Shown: in pieces, positions 41,757 to 50,739 of the stretch
Numbering within the stretch: the first letter of the stretch is position 1
Layout: the number at the start of each line of letters is the position of its first letter
Assembly: GCA_016220095.1 (NCBI GenBank)
Contig: JACRIJ010000019.1
Coordinates: forward strand, 1 to 55,636
Source of the DNA: Planctomycetota bacterium
GTDB lineage: Bacteria; Planctomycetota; MHYJ01; JACQXL01; JACRIJ01
Length of the DNA stretch: 55,636 nt
Direction: 5' to 3'
Made by a program: the position numbers and the translations under genes
Notes under the pieces: generated by a model
Seen by the model: the letters and a program-made list of their open reading frames with translations, nothing else
The model's database searches: none
Told to the model about the DNA's origin: nothing

Positions 41757-43643
41757 TTATTTGTTCATTGAATTTTTAACGTTCTGTGTGCCAGATGCAT
41801 CATAGACGTACTGTTTTTCTACTTCAGATTTAAGCCGCTCCAGAAATTCCGACGGAAAATATTTCTTATTGCCTTCCCTTTGCGCCCAGTCGCTCCAGGC
41901 GTCCCCTGTAATTTCGTATGCCTTCATAAAGCTCTTTATCGCCTCGTCTTCTTTGCCCAGTTTCTTCTGAACAGTGCATAACACAAACCATATTAATGCG
42001 TATTCATTATTCTTTTTAACGGATTCAATCAAATCATTTTCTGCTTCTTCGTTTTTCTCAATATTCCTTTCCACAGTGCCTTTAAACCCATATAACTCAG
42101 ACAGGAGAAATGCATCATCTATTTTTAGTTCTATTAGAATCTTTTCTGCTTCATTTAATGAATCTGCCGCTCCATTTTCATTGCCTGACTGGTGTAAAGA
42201 AATCGCCTTATTGTACAAGTCAAGAAATTCATTTAAACGTTGTATTTCCTTACTTTCACTATGCGCTAAATTTACAATATCATATCCGTTAAGGTATTCG
42301 AGCATATATTTTCTCGGACAGGTTTTTTCGTCACCTGTATTCATATTTTTTATTTTAACTGTATCATGTTTTAATTCATCAGAACCAATAGTAATTACAT
42401 ATTTATAATTCAGTTTGTTTGCGATTTTCATTTGGGCCTTTAAACTTCTGTTTTCGAAATCCATATCTGCCGGTCTGCCATCTCTGCGCAGTTGGGTCGT
42501 AATCTTAAATACGGCATCCCGCAATATGGTATCCTGTTCCTGATTTCGCTTCTGCTCTTGCTCAGTAACAGATGCAATGAATATCGGTATTTTTTTAGGA
42601 AGTTTTTTGAAAGACAATTGTGTTTTAGTGTCTTTCAAGGCCAATATGATACGTTCAATCCCCGCCGCAAATCCTACGGCGCCTGATTTCGGACCGCCTA
42701 ATTCCTCAATCAGATTATCATACCTGCCGCCGCCTAATATGGCGTCCTGTGAACCTAACGCAGATGAATATGTAAATTCAAATGTCGTTTTTGTATAATA
42801 ATCAAACCCTCTCACCAAAAGAGGATTGGGTATAGATTTCGCTTTTGGAGCTTTTGTTGTCTGCCCGGCATAAAACGTATTTACCCTGTCTTCTAATTCC
42901 GTTGCTTTCAATATGCTGAAAACTTTCCCAAAATGATCCCTGCACTCATCGCACAAAATGCCTTTCTGCTGTATCGGCGGAAGACCGGCCGCGATTGCCC
43001 TGCATTTTTCGGATTTACAATCCATAATGCGAAAGACGTTCCTCTCGTAACGCGCCTGGCAATTCTGGCACAACTCGCCTATGCGCGGTGCAAGAGCATT
43101 TTGCAGCGCCTCGCGGTACTTCGCCCTGCATGCCGGACATCCTATGGAATTGATGGAAATCTTATATTCCTTCAAGCCAAGCTCGTTAAGGAAATCCGAG
43201 GCAAGCAATATTGTTTCCGCGTCAAGATACGGGCTGTATGAACCGAGGGCTTCTATGTCAAATTGGTGGAACTGCCTGTACCTGCCCTTCTGCGGACGCT
43301 CGCGCCTGAACAACGGGCCGAACGCGTAGAATTTCTGAAACGCCTTTTGCTTATGCATGCTGTGCTGGAGGTACGCGCGTACTATGCCGGCCGTAAATTC
43401 GGGGCGCAATGAAATTGGCGTAGAATCCGTATTGGACGTAAACGTGTACATCTCTTTTTCCACTATGTCCGTAACCTCGCCAACCGAACGGGTGAACAGC
43501 GATGTAAATTCAAACAACGGCGTGCGTATCTCGGAATACCTGTAAAGCGCGCAAATCCTGTGCATCGCGGATTCAACTTTCTTCCAGAGCGGCACGTCCT
43601 CCGGTAATATATCCTGCATTCCTAACGGCGATTGTATTTCCAA
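41757..43643 (-). CDS. hisS: histidyl-tRNA synthetase with C-terminal TPR-like extension
   Basis: 628 residues from a TTG with AAGGAG 9 bases upstream. Residues 1-455 are a normal class II HisRS: motif 1 region, motif 2 FRRERPQKGRYRQFHQFD, the histidine-specific LVRGFDYYTKTTFEF, motif 3 GAVGFAAGIERI, the Cys-rich insertion (CPAC, CQNC, CDEC) and the anticodon domain. Residues about 460-610 are extra: two to three TPR-like helical pairs (YNKAISLHQSGNENGAADSL, ALIWFVLCTVQKKLGKEDEA). HisRS is normally 420-450 residues, so this is a rare fusion, perhaps to a docking module. Confidence 0.93.
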   Translation of the reverse strand: MEIQSPLGMQDILPEDVPLWKKVESAMHRICALYRYSEIRTPLFEFTSLFTRSVGEVTDIVEKEMYTFTSNTDSTPISLRPEFTAGIVRAYLQHSMHKQKAFQKFYAFGPLFRRERPQKGRYRQFHQFDIEALGSYSPYLDAETILLASDFLNELGLKEYKISINSIGCPACRAKYREALQNALAPRIGELCQNCQARYERNVFRIMDCKSEKCRAIAAGLPPIQQKGILCDECRDHFGKVFSILKATELEDRVNTFYAGQTTKAPKAKSIPNPLLVRGFDYYTKTTFEFTYSSALGSQDAILGGGRYDNLIEELGGPKSGAVGFAAGIERIILALKDTKTQLSFKKLPKKIPIFIASVTEQEQKRNQEQDTILRDAVFKITTQLRRDGRPADMDFENRSLKAQMKIANKLNYKYVITIGSDELKHDTVKIKNMNTGDEKTCPRKYMLEYLNGYDIVNLAHSESKEIQRLNEFLDLYNKAISLHQSGNENGAADSLNEAEKILIELKIDDAFLLSELYGFKGTVERNIEKNEEAENDLIESVKKNNEYALIWFVLCTVQKKLGKEDEAIKSFMKAYEITGDAWSDWAQREGNKKYFPSEFLERLKSEVEKQYVYDASGTQNVKNSMNK

Positions 43644-43808
43644 AACTGTTTCTCCTTAACCATTGAGATTTTCTGCCACGAAGACACGAAAAACAACATC
43701 CGTTTCCCGCGGCCCGTTTCCCGATTCCCGTTTAAACGAAAAAATAATGGGGAGGGGGATTACTTTTAAACTTCTGTGCTTTTTGCATAGAAATTGCGTA
43801 AATAGACA

Positions 43809-44747
43809 CTAAATCAGCAAAGCTGATTTAGATAATATACCAATAATCTTTTCACAGGTCAAGTTTAAATCCTCGTTTTCTTCCACGGAAACCCATTTTA
43901 TTTCCTGAAATCTCTTAAACCATGTCAGCTGATGTTTGGCGAAATTGCGCGTTTTCTGCTTAACCAGCTCAACAGCCTCCTCAAGGCCTGTCCTGTTGTC
44001 CAGATATTCAATGACCTCTTTATATCCGAGCGCCTGCGAGGCGGCCTTGCCTAGCCTGCCGTATTTTTTCAACAATCCTTTCGTCTCATCCACGAGCCCG
44101 TGTTTAAACATCCAATCCACGCGGTTGTTTATCCTCTCATAGATGCATGCGCGTTCCCTCTGGATGCCTATTATGACATAATCGCTTTCCGACGGCTTCC
44201 TGCCGAATTGCGTCTGATACTGCGAAATAGGCGTACGCGTTATTTCGTAAACCTCCAATGCCCGAATAATCCTTCGCTTATCGTTGGGATGCAGGCGCAG
44301 GGCCGCAACCGGGTCCACTGCCTTCAAACGGTTATGCAGGTGCATAGTGCCGTATTTTGCCGCCTGCGCCTCAAATTCCAACCGCAATTCCGCGTTTGCC
44401 GGAGGTCCGGAAAAAAGGCCTTCCACGAGGGCCTTCAGATAAAGAGCCGTTCCGCCTTCAAATACTGGAACCCCTCCCCTTTTTGTAATATCCGCGAACG
44501 CGCTGTCGGCATCCGACACAAATCTGCCCGCGCTGTATTCCTCCGACGGGTCAACTATGTCTATAATATGATGTCGTATTTTTTTCAGGATTGTTTCGGA
44601 AGGTTTGGCGGTGCCTATATCCATTCCCCTGTAAATCTTCATTGAATCAACGGAAATGATCTCCGCGTTTCCGAGCTTTTCGCAGGCTTTTATTGCGATA
44701 TCGCTTTTACCGGACGCGGTCATGCCGGTTATGAATATCTTTTTCAT
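43809..44747 (-). CDS. miaA: tRNA dimethylallyltransferase
   Basis: 312 residues from the ATG at 44747, which overlaps the dedA stop as ATGA. P-loop GMTASGKS, the substrate region ISVDSMKIYRGMDIGTAKPS, HHIIDIVDPSEEYSAGRF and GGTALYLKALVEGLF define MiaA. It adds a dimethylallyl group to A37 of tRNAs reading UNN codons. Last gene of the operon that starts at 48467; a CTAAATCAGC/GCTGATTTAG hairpin overlaps the stop codon and may end the transcript. Confidence 0.95.
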   Translation of the reverse strand: MKKIFITGMTASGKSDIAIKACEKLGNAEIISVDSMKIYRGMDIGTAKPSETILKKIRHHIIDIVDPSEEYSAGRFVSDADSAFADITKRGGVPVFEGGTALYLKALVEGLFSGPPANAELRLEFEAQAAKYGTMHLHNRLKAVDPVAALRLHPNDKRRIIRALEVYEITRTPISQYQTQFGRKPSESDYVIIGIQRERACIYERINNRVDWMFKHGLVDETKGLLKKYGRLGKAASQALGYKEVIEYLDNRTGLEEAVELVKQKTRNFAKHQLTWFKRFQEIKWVSVEENEDLNLTCEKIIGILSKSALLI

Positions 44748-45490
44748 GGCTTCTCTGCCGGCTTCCGGCATTCCGGCTTTTGACCGGCCTTTTCCCTTTT
44801 CCTGAAGGAAATCCACAATAAAACTATTACGAGCAGGGCCGTAAATCCCGCCAACAGCAGGTCATGTTTGGCTTTTGCGATATAGGCGAAAGCGCCGTCA
44901 ATATGGGTGGAAAACGCAAATCCTATGAAAACGGAAAGCGGCACGCTCAAAAGCGCCCCGAGGAAATCCAGAAACAAGAATTTCCATACGCTTTTTTTCA
45001 TCGAGCCCGTAAAGAAATAGACCGCCATTCTCAGGCCGGCAAAAAACCTTGCGTAAAAGACCATCCGCCAGCCGTATTTATGAAAATTAACATCCGCCTT
45101 ATGTAGTTTGTTTTCAGAAATAAGCAATCTGACAAGCTTTGATTTCAGGAGTTGCATGCCCCACAAACGGCCGGCAAGGTACGTCATCGTGTCTCCGGCA
45201 AGTATTCCCACAATGCATGCCGCTGTGGCCAGCCAGACGTTCGCGCTGTGAATTCCGAATAATTGCGGATCGCTTATGTAGCCGCTCGTTATAAGCGTGA
45301 TTTCTTCGGGTATTGGAAGCCCTATGCCGCATAAAAACAAAATCATGAATATGGCAATGTATTTGTATTCCTGGATAAAACCCGATGCTTTCTGCGCCAT
45401 AGTGCCGCCGGAATGATTCATGGCGGCTATGGCAACGGCGCAAAACGCCGCTATCGCAAATATAAGGCATATTTTTTTTGTCTTGCTCAT
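44744..45490 (-). CDS. DedA family membrane protein
   Basis: 248 residues from the ATG at 45490, two bases after the previous stop. Five to six membrane segments; the DedA/SNARE-associated motif is seen in LCGIGLPIPEEITLITSGYI, the GDTMTYLAGRLWG segment and FYARFFAGLRMAVYFFTGSMK. DedA proteins are undecaprenyl-phosphate or phospholipid recycling flippases that support envelope integrity. Its place between an outer-membrane barrel gene and miaA suggests co-expression with envelope functions. Confidence 0.87.
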   Translation of the reverse strand: MSKTKKICLIFAIAAFCAVAIAAMNHSGGTMAQKASGFIQEYKYIAIFMILFLCGIGLPIPEEITLITSGYISDPQLFGIHSANVWLATAACIVGILAGDTMTYLAGRLWGMQLLKSKLVRLLISENKLHKADVNFHKYGWRMVFYARFFAGLRMAVYFFTGSMKKSVWKFLFLDFLGALLSVPLSVFIGFAFSTHIDGAFAYIAKAKHDLLLAGFTALLVIVLLWISFRKREKAGQKPECRKPAEKP

Positions 45491-45492
45491 TG

Positions 45493-46953
45493 TTAAAATT
45501 CCATGGAGAATTTCAGAAACCACAGGTTCATCTTGTCGCTTTTCACGTCAAATGAGTCCGTGGCCGCAAAAAACTCCGCGTCCCATACCGCGCCAAATCC
45601 GGTTGAAATAATAAAAGACGGCCTGTATCTCCACATGAAAACCAGGTCAACCTCGTTTCCGAGAGAATTGCCAAATTCCCAATCCGGCGCGCCGTCCGCA
45701 AGGCCGGCCCTTTCAGGCACTGCCGCGAGCCGGAATGAACCGTACAATAAGGCAAGCTTGAAATCGTCCCTGAGTTTATTTTTCAACCGGCCCGATATGC
45801 CGAATTCAAGCTTCAACGCGTCATAATTGCTGTCAATGTCCAGGCCAAAAAGGTTGTCTTCCATTATCATCGTCGTATTGACTCCCTCATAGGAAACAAA
45901 ATCGCGGTTGGTCATGTCAGCGCCGCTGAGATCGCCGTTGTCTCCGCTCAATGTCCAGTAAGAGGCGTCAAGATAAAAATTCAGGAACTTGCTGAACTTA
46001 AACCTGCTCCCGAAATAATACGCGTAAGCATCCTGTTCAATGCCTTCGCCGGCGAGCTCGCCGTATTTGCCCCCTTGAAGGTATCCTTCGGAGTAAAACT
46101 CCAGGTCATTCCAGAAATAATCAATTCCGCCGCCTAAAGTATATATCCTCGCGTCTTCCCCGGAAATCACGGCAAAAACCGCGTTCGCCAGGTTTTCCGG
46201 CTCTGCGTTGCGGCCGAAATGATAGTCAAAATTTATTCCGTAAATCTTTTCGTCCGCGCGGTCACCGATCGTCTCCATTACGTTGAAAGAAAACAAATCT
46301 ATGTATGCTGTCGGCGACGGCGAAAAAGTCAATTTAAAACCGCCGGCATCTCCCAAAAACGTGTCCCTGTATATACCGGCACCGGCGGAACCGTCCAGCG
46401 GCCTGCCCTGATAGGCACTGCCCTTGAAGGATTCCGTAACCGGAGAAAGAAATGCCGATTCCGCATCCGACAGGTTGATGAAAAATGCCTGCGAATTCCT
46501 CAACGGAAGCCGCAAATCCTGAATGCCTGCCTTGAAAAAAACCGTCTTCTCCGCGAAAGGCGTATTCTCCGCGGGATACCTCACCTCAATATACGCCTCC
46601 CTGAAAATCAGCTCCATCGGCCTGCCTATTACAGACCTGTTTGCATCAAGTCCCCATTCCGCCGGATCCGAAAATTCCGAATTCAACGGGTCTGTGCCTA
46701 ATGAAATAAACGCCTTTGTCTTTAGCGGATCAAGCCGGTCATTGAATTCCAAATCAACCCTGATGTCTTCCACTATGGCGGCATCGCTTTTCTGAGAAAC
46801 GTTGCGCGAAAGCACGCGCCCAAGCTGGTCACTGCGTAGGTAAAAAATCGTATCCGAATTGTAATGCAGGTAATCCGGCCCGGCATACAGAATGCCCTGC
46901 AATATTGCCGCAACCATCGCCAAACTTAAACATGCCAATCTGATTATTGCCAT
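45493..46953 (-). CDS. outer-membrane beta-barrel protein (alginate-export/porin-like)
   Basis: 486 residues. Signal peptide (about 1-24, cut near YAG). The body alternates polar and aromatic residues through many predicted strands (for example FREAYIEVRY, LEFYSEGYLQGG, FYLDASYWTLSG) and ends LKFSMEF with the C-terminal Phe used for BAM insertion. Overall look matches AlgE-type or maltoporin-size 16-18-strand barrels; cargo unknown. It starts 2 bases after the FG-GAP gene stop, so both are co-translated and may work as an outer-membrane pair. Confidence 0.72.
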   Translation of the reverse strand: MAIIRLACLSLAMVAAILQGILYAGPDYLHYNSDTIFYLRSDQLGRVLSRNVSQKSDAAIVEDIRVDLEFNDRLDPLKTKAFISLGTDPLNSEFSDPAEWGLDANRSVIGRPMELIFREAYIEVRYPAENTPFAEKTVFFKAGIQDLRLPLRNSQAFFINLSDAESAFLSPVTESFKGSAYQGRPLDGSAGAGIYRDTFLGDAGGFKLTFSPSPTAYIDLFSFNVMETIGDRADEKIYGINFDYHFGRNAEPENLANAVFAVISGEDARIYTLGGGIDYFWNDLEFYSEGYLQGGKYGELAGEGIEQDAYAYYFGSRFKFSKFLNFYLDASYWTLSGDNGDLSGADMTNRDFVSYEGVNTTMIMEDNLFGLDIDSNYDALKLEFGISGRLKNKLRDDFKLALLYGSFRLAAVPERAGLADGAPDWEFGNSLGNEVDLVFMWRYRPSFIISTGFGAVWDAEFFAATDSFDVKSDKMNLWFLKFSMEF

Positions 46954-46955
46954 AT

Positions 46956-48467
46956 CTACCTGGATAAAATCAATTCCACCGCGCCTATATTGCCGCTGAC
47001 TTTCTCGTAAACCGTTATGATGTCGCTTATCTTATCCGAATTCAAGTCCGCGACCAGCATGCGCACGGATGGGAAATCGCCCGCGAAATTCAGTTTCTCC
47101 GAAATATCGGGTTTTGTTGAAAAAATCTTCTTCGTACTGCCGAAATACGCGTCAAAAGAATCCTTTTTCGTCTTGACAAGAAGGTCCTTCAGACCGTCAT
47201 TGTTGTAATCGCCTTCAAGGGAAATAACGTAGTAGCTCTGAATATCAATCTCCTTGTCCGGCAAAAGCACTATGGAAATAGGCACCGTTACGCCGAGCGT
47301 GTAACCTGGGGTTTCGCTGTATTGCCCGCCACTGCCGGCCTGGTACACAAGCAGTTCGGCGCTGATGGTCTTGGAATTGAGCGCTTCAAGGCCTGAAAAT
47401 ATCCCAAGCTTATCCATGTGCATCAGCATGATTTCGCTGACGTTGTTGTTATTGATGTCGCACACCCACTGATTCACAATCCAGCCGTCCAATTTGAATA
47501 GCCGCGCGGGATTGTCATAAGACACGGGCGTAGAATTTCCCATGAATACCCCAGTCCGGCCCTTGCTGGGATAAGTGGAGACTATATCAGCAAATTTATC
47601 GCCGTTGATGTCGCCGATGAATGACGGAAGCTCGTAATAAAAAACCTTTTTTCTGGCTGATTTTTTCTTCTTGTACACAACGGAATTTATTATAAAATCC
47701 GGCTTTTGCGGAAATCTGCCGCCCGCATCCTGTATGAATACCGCGGTGCTGTTTTCCTTCATCACGAAAAAATCATTCCTGCCGTCGGCATTAAAATCTG
47801 AAACCGTAAATACCGGGAAAATGGTCGCAAAGGAAATTTCATTCACGTCATCAGTGAAAACATCCGCAAACATTTCAAGGCTTATCCGTATTTCCTGGAG
47901 CAATGCAAACCTGCCATCCTGTCCCTGCCGGAAAATAGCGTAACCGTTGCCGGTAAAAATGACAAGGTCTGACGGTTTGCCGGCGTTCAGAACGCAGGAA
48001 AACTCCAGGTAAACCGGTGAAGAAGACGCGCCTTCAAATACGGAAGGAAACCCGATAAGAGAACTTGCGGAACCGAAGGAATCGTCTTTCAGCAGGCAAG
48101 ATGCTATCCCGTCCGGGGTCATCATGAGCAGGTCTTTCGTGGAATCGGAATTAACATCCGCAAAGCAATACAGAAAGGCATCCTGGGGCATATCAACGCT
48201 TACAGGCAGGGATTGGAGCTGTTGAGCGGACGGGGCATTAAAAAAAACTGAGAGTTTATTCCGGTTTTGAAGGATGATATCGCCGGACCCGTCGTTTTTA
48301 AGATCAACGGTCAGCACGTCGTCAATGGGCGCCTGAAATACGGCCCCGGTGTGCGCGAATTTCTGCCGGCCGGCCTGTCCGAAAACAACCCCGGCAAAAG
48401 CTATGCTGAAAAGGATTGCAAAAGAGAGTTTTATGGCGAATTTTTGGATTTTAGGTTTCATGTACAT
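46956..48467 (-). CDS. secreted FG-GAP/VCBS repeat protein
   Basis: 503 residues from the ATG at 48467 (a second ATG at 48461). A signal peptide ends near VVFGQAG. Calcium-loop repeats of the FG-GAP kind recur: DFNADGRNDFFVM, DINGDKFADIVS, DYNNDGLKDLLVK, DLNSDKISDIIT, plus weaker copies, enough for a seven-bladed integrin-like propeller. It is probably periplasmic or surface-bound and binds protein or glycan ligands. First gene of a tight operon with the barrel, DedA and MiaA genes. No Shine-Dalgarno; the leader is about 4 bases. Confidence 0.8.
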   Translation of the reverse strand: MYMKPKIQKFAIKLSFAILFSIAFAGVVFGQAGRQKFAHTGAVFQAPIDDVLTVDLKNDGSGDIILQNRNKLSVFFNAPSAQQLQSLPVSVDMPQDAFLYCFADVNSDSTKDLLMMTPDGIASCLLKDDSFGSASSLIGFPSVFEGASSSPVYLEFSCVLNAGKPSDLVIFTGNGYAIFRQGQDGRFALLQEIRISLEMFADVFTDDVNEISFATIFPVFTVSDFNADGRNDFFVMKENSTAVFIQDAGGRFPQKPDFIINSVVYKKKKSARKKVFYYELPSFIGDINGDKFADIVSTYPSKGRTGVFMGNSTPVSYDNPARLFKLDGWIVNQWVCDINNNNVSEIMLMHMDKLGIFSGLEALNSKTISAELLVYQAGSGGQYSETPGYTLGVTVPISIVLLPDKEIDIQSYYVISLEGDYNNDGLKDLLVKTKKDSFDAYFGSTKKIFSTKPDISEKLNFAGDFPSVRMLVADLNSDKISDIITVYEKVSGNIGAVELILSR

Positions 48468-48477
48468 TATGCGTGCA

Positions 48478-48505
48478 AGTATATCATAATTTACATGAAA
48501 GTCAA
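48478..48505 (-). promoter_or_regulatory. promoter of the FG-GAP operon, near-leaderless
   Basis: Minus strand TTGACT (48505-48500), 16 bases, TATACT (48483-48478). Predicted start about 48471, four bases before the ATG at 48467 or ten before the one at 48461. Confidence 0.65.
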
Positions 48506-48602
48506 GAAATGTAACGGATTAAACGGATTGTTAAAGGATGACGATTTTACATTCATTCGTTTCATCGTACATCCATAGTCGTCCCTCGGTGCTCGGTGCC
48601 CG

Positions 48603-49601
48603 CTACTCGCTACCGGTTAGTTCTTTATATATTGCTTTAACGAGCGGCTTGAGGTTTTCGCCGGTGGCGGCGGAAACTGCGTGTATCGGGCCTTTATATT
48701 TCTTTTTGAATTCTTTGAGGTTTTTTTCCGCCTCCTTGCCTATATCCATTTTATTCAATACTACGAGCTCAGGTTTTTTCGCGAGGTCTTCGCTGTACAA
48801 TTCAAGTTCCTTGCGTATGGTTTTATATGCCTCATAAGGCGAAGGCGAACCTTCTGACGGGAAAATATCTATCAGATGCAGGATGAGCCGGGTTCTTTCT
48901 ATATGACGCAGGAATTTATCCCCAAGGCCGGTGCCTTTATGCGCGCCTTCTATAAGCCCGGGCAGGTCTGCCATTACAAAGGTATTGTGCTTTGTAACGG
49001 ACACTATGCCCAGATACGGATATAATGTCGTAAAAGGATAGTCGGCTATCTTCGGCCGGGCCGCCGAGAGATGCGAAAGCAATGTGGATTTGCCCGCGTT
49101 AGGCAGTCCGACTATGCCGACATCGGCGATGAGTTTGAGTTCCAATTTCAACCAGCGCTCTTCGCCCTTAATGCCGGAATCCGCCCTGCGCGGCGTGCGG
49201 TCCGTTGGCGTGGCAAATGATTTATTGCCCCTGCCGCCTTTGCCGCCGAGAACAATCGCAATCTGGTCTGAAGGTTCTTTAAGGTCTTTCAGTATATGCC
49301 CTTTTTCACGGTCTTTGATGACCGTGCCTACGGGAACCGGAATGATAAGGTCTTTGCCGTATTTGCCGTAACAATTTTTAATGCCGCCGTTTTCGCCGTT
49401 TTCGGCATAATAATGAATAGCATGCGTAAGGTGATACAACGAATTCATATGCGGATTTGCCGCAAATATAACGTCGCCGCCCTTGCCGCCGTCGCCGCCT
49501 GCAGGGCCGCCGCAGGGGACGAATTTCTCGCGCCTGAACGCTATGGCGCCATTGCCGCCGTTGCCGGCCTTAACGTAAATTTCTACTTCATCTTTAAACA
49601 T
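48603..49601 (-). CDS. obg: Obg family GTPase
   Basis: 332 residues. The glycine-rich Obg domain (1-158: GGNGAIAFRREKFVPCGGPA and following G-rich repeats) precedes a G domain with GLPNAGKS (P-loop), DLPGLIEGAHKGTGLG (switch II), NKMD and the SAATGE G5 motif. There is no C-terminal extension. It assists 50S subunit assembly and stress response. The last residues (LTGSE) and TAG stop lie in a CGGTAGCGAGTAGCGGG tract. L21 lies upstream but L27, normally between them, is absent. Confidence 0.96.
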   Translation of the reverse strand: MFKDEVEIYVKAGNGGNGAIAFRREKFVPCGGPAGGDGGKGGDVIFAANPHMNSLYHLTHAIHYYAENGENGGIKNCYGKYGKDLIIPVPVGTVIKDREKGHILKDLKEPSDQIAIVLGGKGGRGNKSFATPTDRTPRRADSGIKGEERWLKLELKLIADVGIVGLPNAGKSTLLSHLSAARPKIADYPFTTLYPYLGIVSVTKHNTFVMADLPGLIEGAHKGTGLGDKFLRHIERTRLILHLIDIFPSEGSPSPYEAYKTIRKELELYSEDLAKKPELVVLNKMDIGKEAEKNLKEFKKKYKGPIHAVSAATGENLKPLVKAIYKELTGSE

Positions 49602-49707
49602 ATTAGCACTGAATGAAAAGGAGTGAGTCCTCGCGAAAGGAAAGGTATTGATTTTCTGATAAAACTGTAAGTAGCATAGCCGAAACCAAAACGACGACGA
49701 TTATTTG

Positions 49708-49937
49708 CCACGAAGATTTATAGGATGTTTACTAAATATTAGAACTTTATAATGGTAGCCGCGGGCTTTAGCCCGCGTTCGGGTATTAGTATTCCAGCGC
49801 AACCTGAAGGTTGCGGCTACCTTCAATTACACTAAATGTTCCAATATTTATCATCTTGGTATATGTGAAGAACACTGAACGCCAGTCATTGTGTACAAAC
49901 ATGCGTTCTTCGTGCCTTAATGCCTTCGTGGCTAATA
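49708..49937. repeat. CACGAAG element copy 3 with nested GTAGCCGC palindrome
   Basis: TTTGCCACGAAG (49708-49719) and CTTCGTGCC...CCTTCGTGGC (49911-49932) are the outer inverse arms. Inside lies a nested element 49754-49821: GGTAGCCGC...GCGGCTACC as outer arms, with GCGGGCTTTAGCCCGC and GCAACCTGAAGGTTGC as two inner hairpins. This fills the obg-rplU gap where rpmA would be expected; no L27 coding sequence is present in any frame. Confidence 0.75.
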
Positions 49938-49971
49938 ATCCGTCAAATCTGATGAATTGCGCCAGCAAAAA

Positions 49972-50286
49972 CTATGACAATGCTATCTTGGTAATTTTAA
50001 CTGTCATGAATTTCTGTCTATGGCCTGTACGGCGCTGGTAGTTCTTTTTTGATTTGAACTTCTGGATACGGAGCTTTTTAGCCTTACCTTCGCCTTCTAC
50101 GACACCGAGCACTTTAACGTCACTAAGCAAAGGCCTGCCGATCCTGACATCCTGGCCGTCGGCAAAAAGCAGGACTTCCTTGAATTCCAGCTCTTTACCC
50201 TTTTCCATGCCCCTGATATCTACCTGGATAGAGTCTCCTTCGGAGACCTTGAATTGCTTGCCTGAGTCTTTGATAACCGTATACAT
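49972..50286 (-). CDS. rplU: 50S ribosomal protein L21
   Basis: 104 residues, the usual length. YTVIKDSGKQFKVSEGD at the start, LEFKEVLLFADGQDVRIGRP in the middle and KLRIQKFKSKKNYQRRTGHRQKF at the end (the basic 23S-binding tail) are diagnostic. GGAGG lies about 10 bases upstream. A leader of 75 bases carries a CCTGC/GCAGG hairpin containing the palindrome TAAAACGCGTTTTA. Confidence 0.97.
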   Translation of the reverse strand: MYTVIKDSGKQFKVSEGDSIQVDIRGMEKGKELEFKEVLLFADGQDVRIGRPLLSDVKVLGVVEGEGKAKKLRIQKFKSKKNYQRRTGHRQKFMTVKITKIALS

Positions 50287-50295
50287 AACTGAAAA

Positions 50296-50340
50296 ACCTC
50301 CATATCCTGCGCTAAAACGCGTTTTACGGCGTTTTTGCAG
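50296..50340 (-). promoter_or_regulatory. candidate L21 leader hairpin
   Basis: Between promoter and rplU Shine-Dalgarno the minus strand folds: CCTGC...GCAGG enclosing TAAAACGCGTTTTA, a 14-base perfect palindrome. The 3' arm ends 6 bases before GGAGG, so folding could hide the ribosome site. Autoregulatory leaders are common for ribosomal protein genes; this one is not verified. Confidence 0.45.
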
Positions 50341-50367
50341 GTAAAAAAGTAAAATTAGACTGGTGTT

Positions 50368-50395
50368 ATTATAGAAAAAGATAGAAATAATGCAA
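50368..50395 (-). promoter_or_regulatory. rplU promoter
   Basis: Minus strand TTGCAT (50395-50390), 16 bases, TATAAT (50373-50368); start near 50361. Confidence 0.65.
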
Positions 50396-50399
50396 CAAA

Positions 50400-50685
50400 A
50401 ATCAGTTTTTCAACGGATTTAGCCACAGCCCTTCGCTTTGCTCAGGGTAAAAGCACACAGAGACCGCAGAGGGTGACGACTCTTACGATTTTATGCCACA
50501 AAGACTGTCCACCGGACACTGACCACTATTAAACAACGCCTGAACGGCTTTGAACAGGGACTTGACAAGACTTTTACGAGACTTGAGACTGACGAAACGA
50601 CGGACTCCAGACTCCTGACTTAGGACTCCGGACTTCGTACCGTCCTTCATTCTTCATTTTTCATACTTCCTTCTTCATAAATAAA
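50400..50685. repeat. degenerate tracts between rplU and norB
   Basis: CCACAGCCC...CACACAGAGACCGCAGAG (50421-50470), CTGTCCACCGGACACTGACC (50504-50523), GGGACTTGACAAGACTTTTA (50549-50568), ACTCCAGACTCCTGACTTAG (50607-50626) and CGTCCTTCATTCTTCATTTT (50641-50660) tracts. No gene. Confidence 0.65.
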
Positions 50686-50720
50686 ACGGGGAACGATTCT
50701 GAAAACCGTTCCCCGTATTG
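50686..50720 (-). terminator. norB terminator
   Basis: ACGGGGAACG (50686-50695) and CGTTCCCCGT (50707-50716) form a perfect 10-bp stem, with TTTATTTAT after it on the minus strand and ATTGTTTTT on the plus strand. It lies 24 bases after the norB stop. Confidence 0.8.
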
Positions 50721-50739
50721 TTTTTAGATTGTTTATGAT

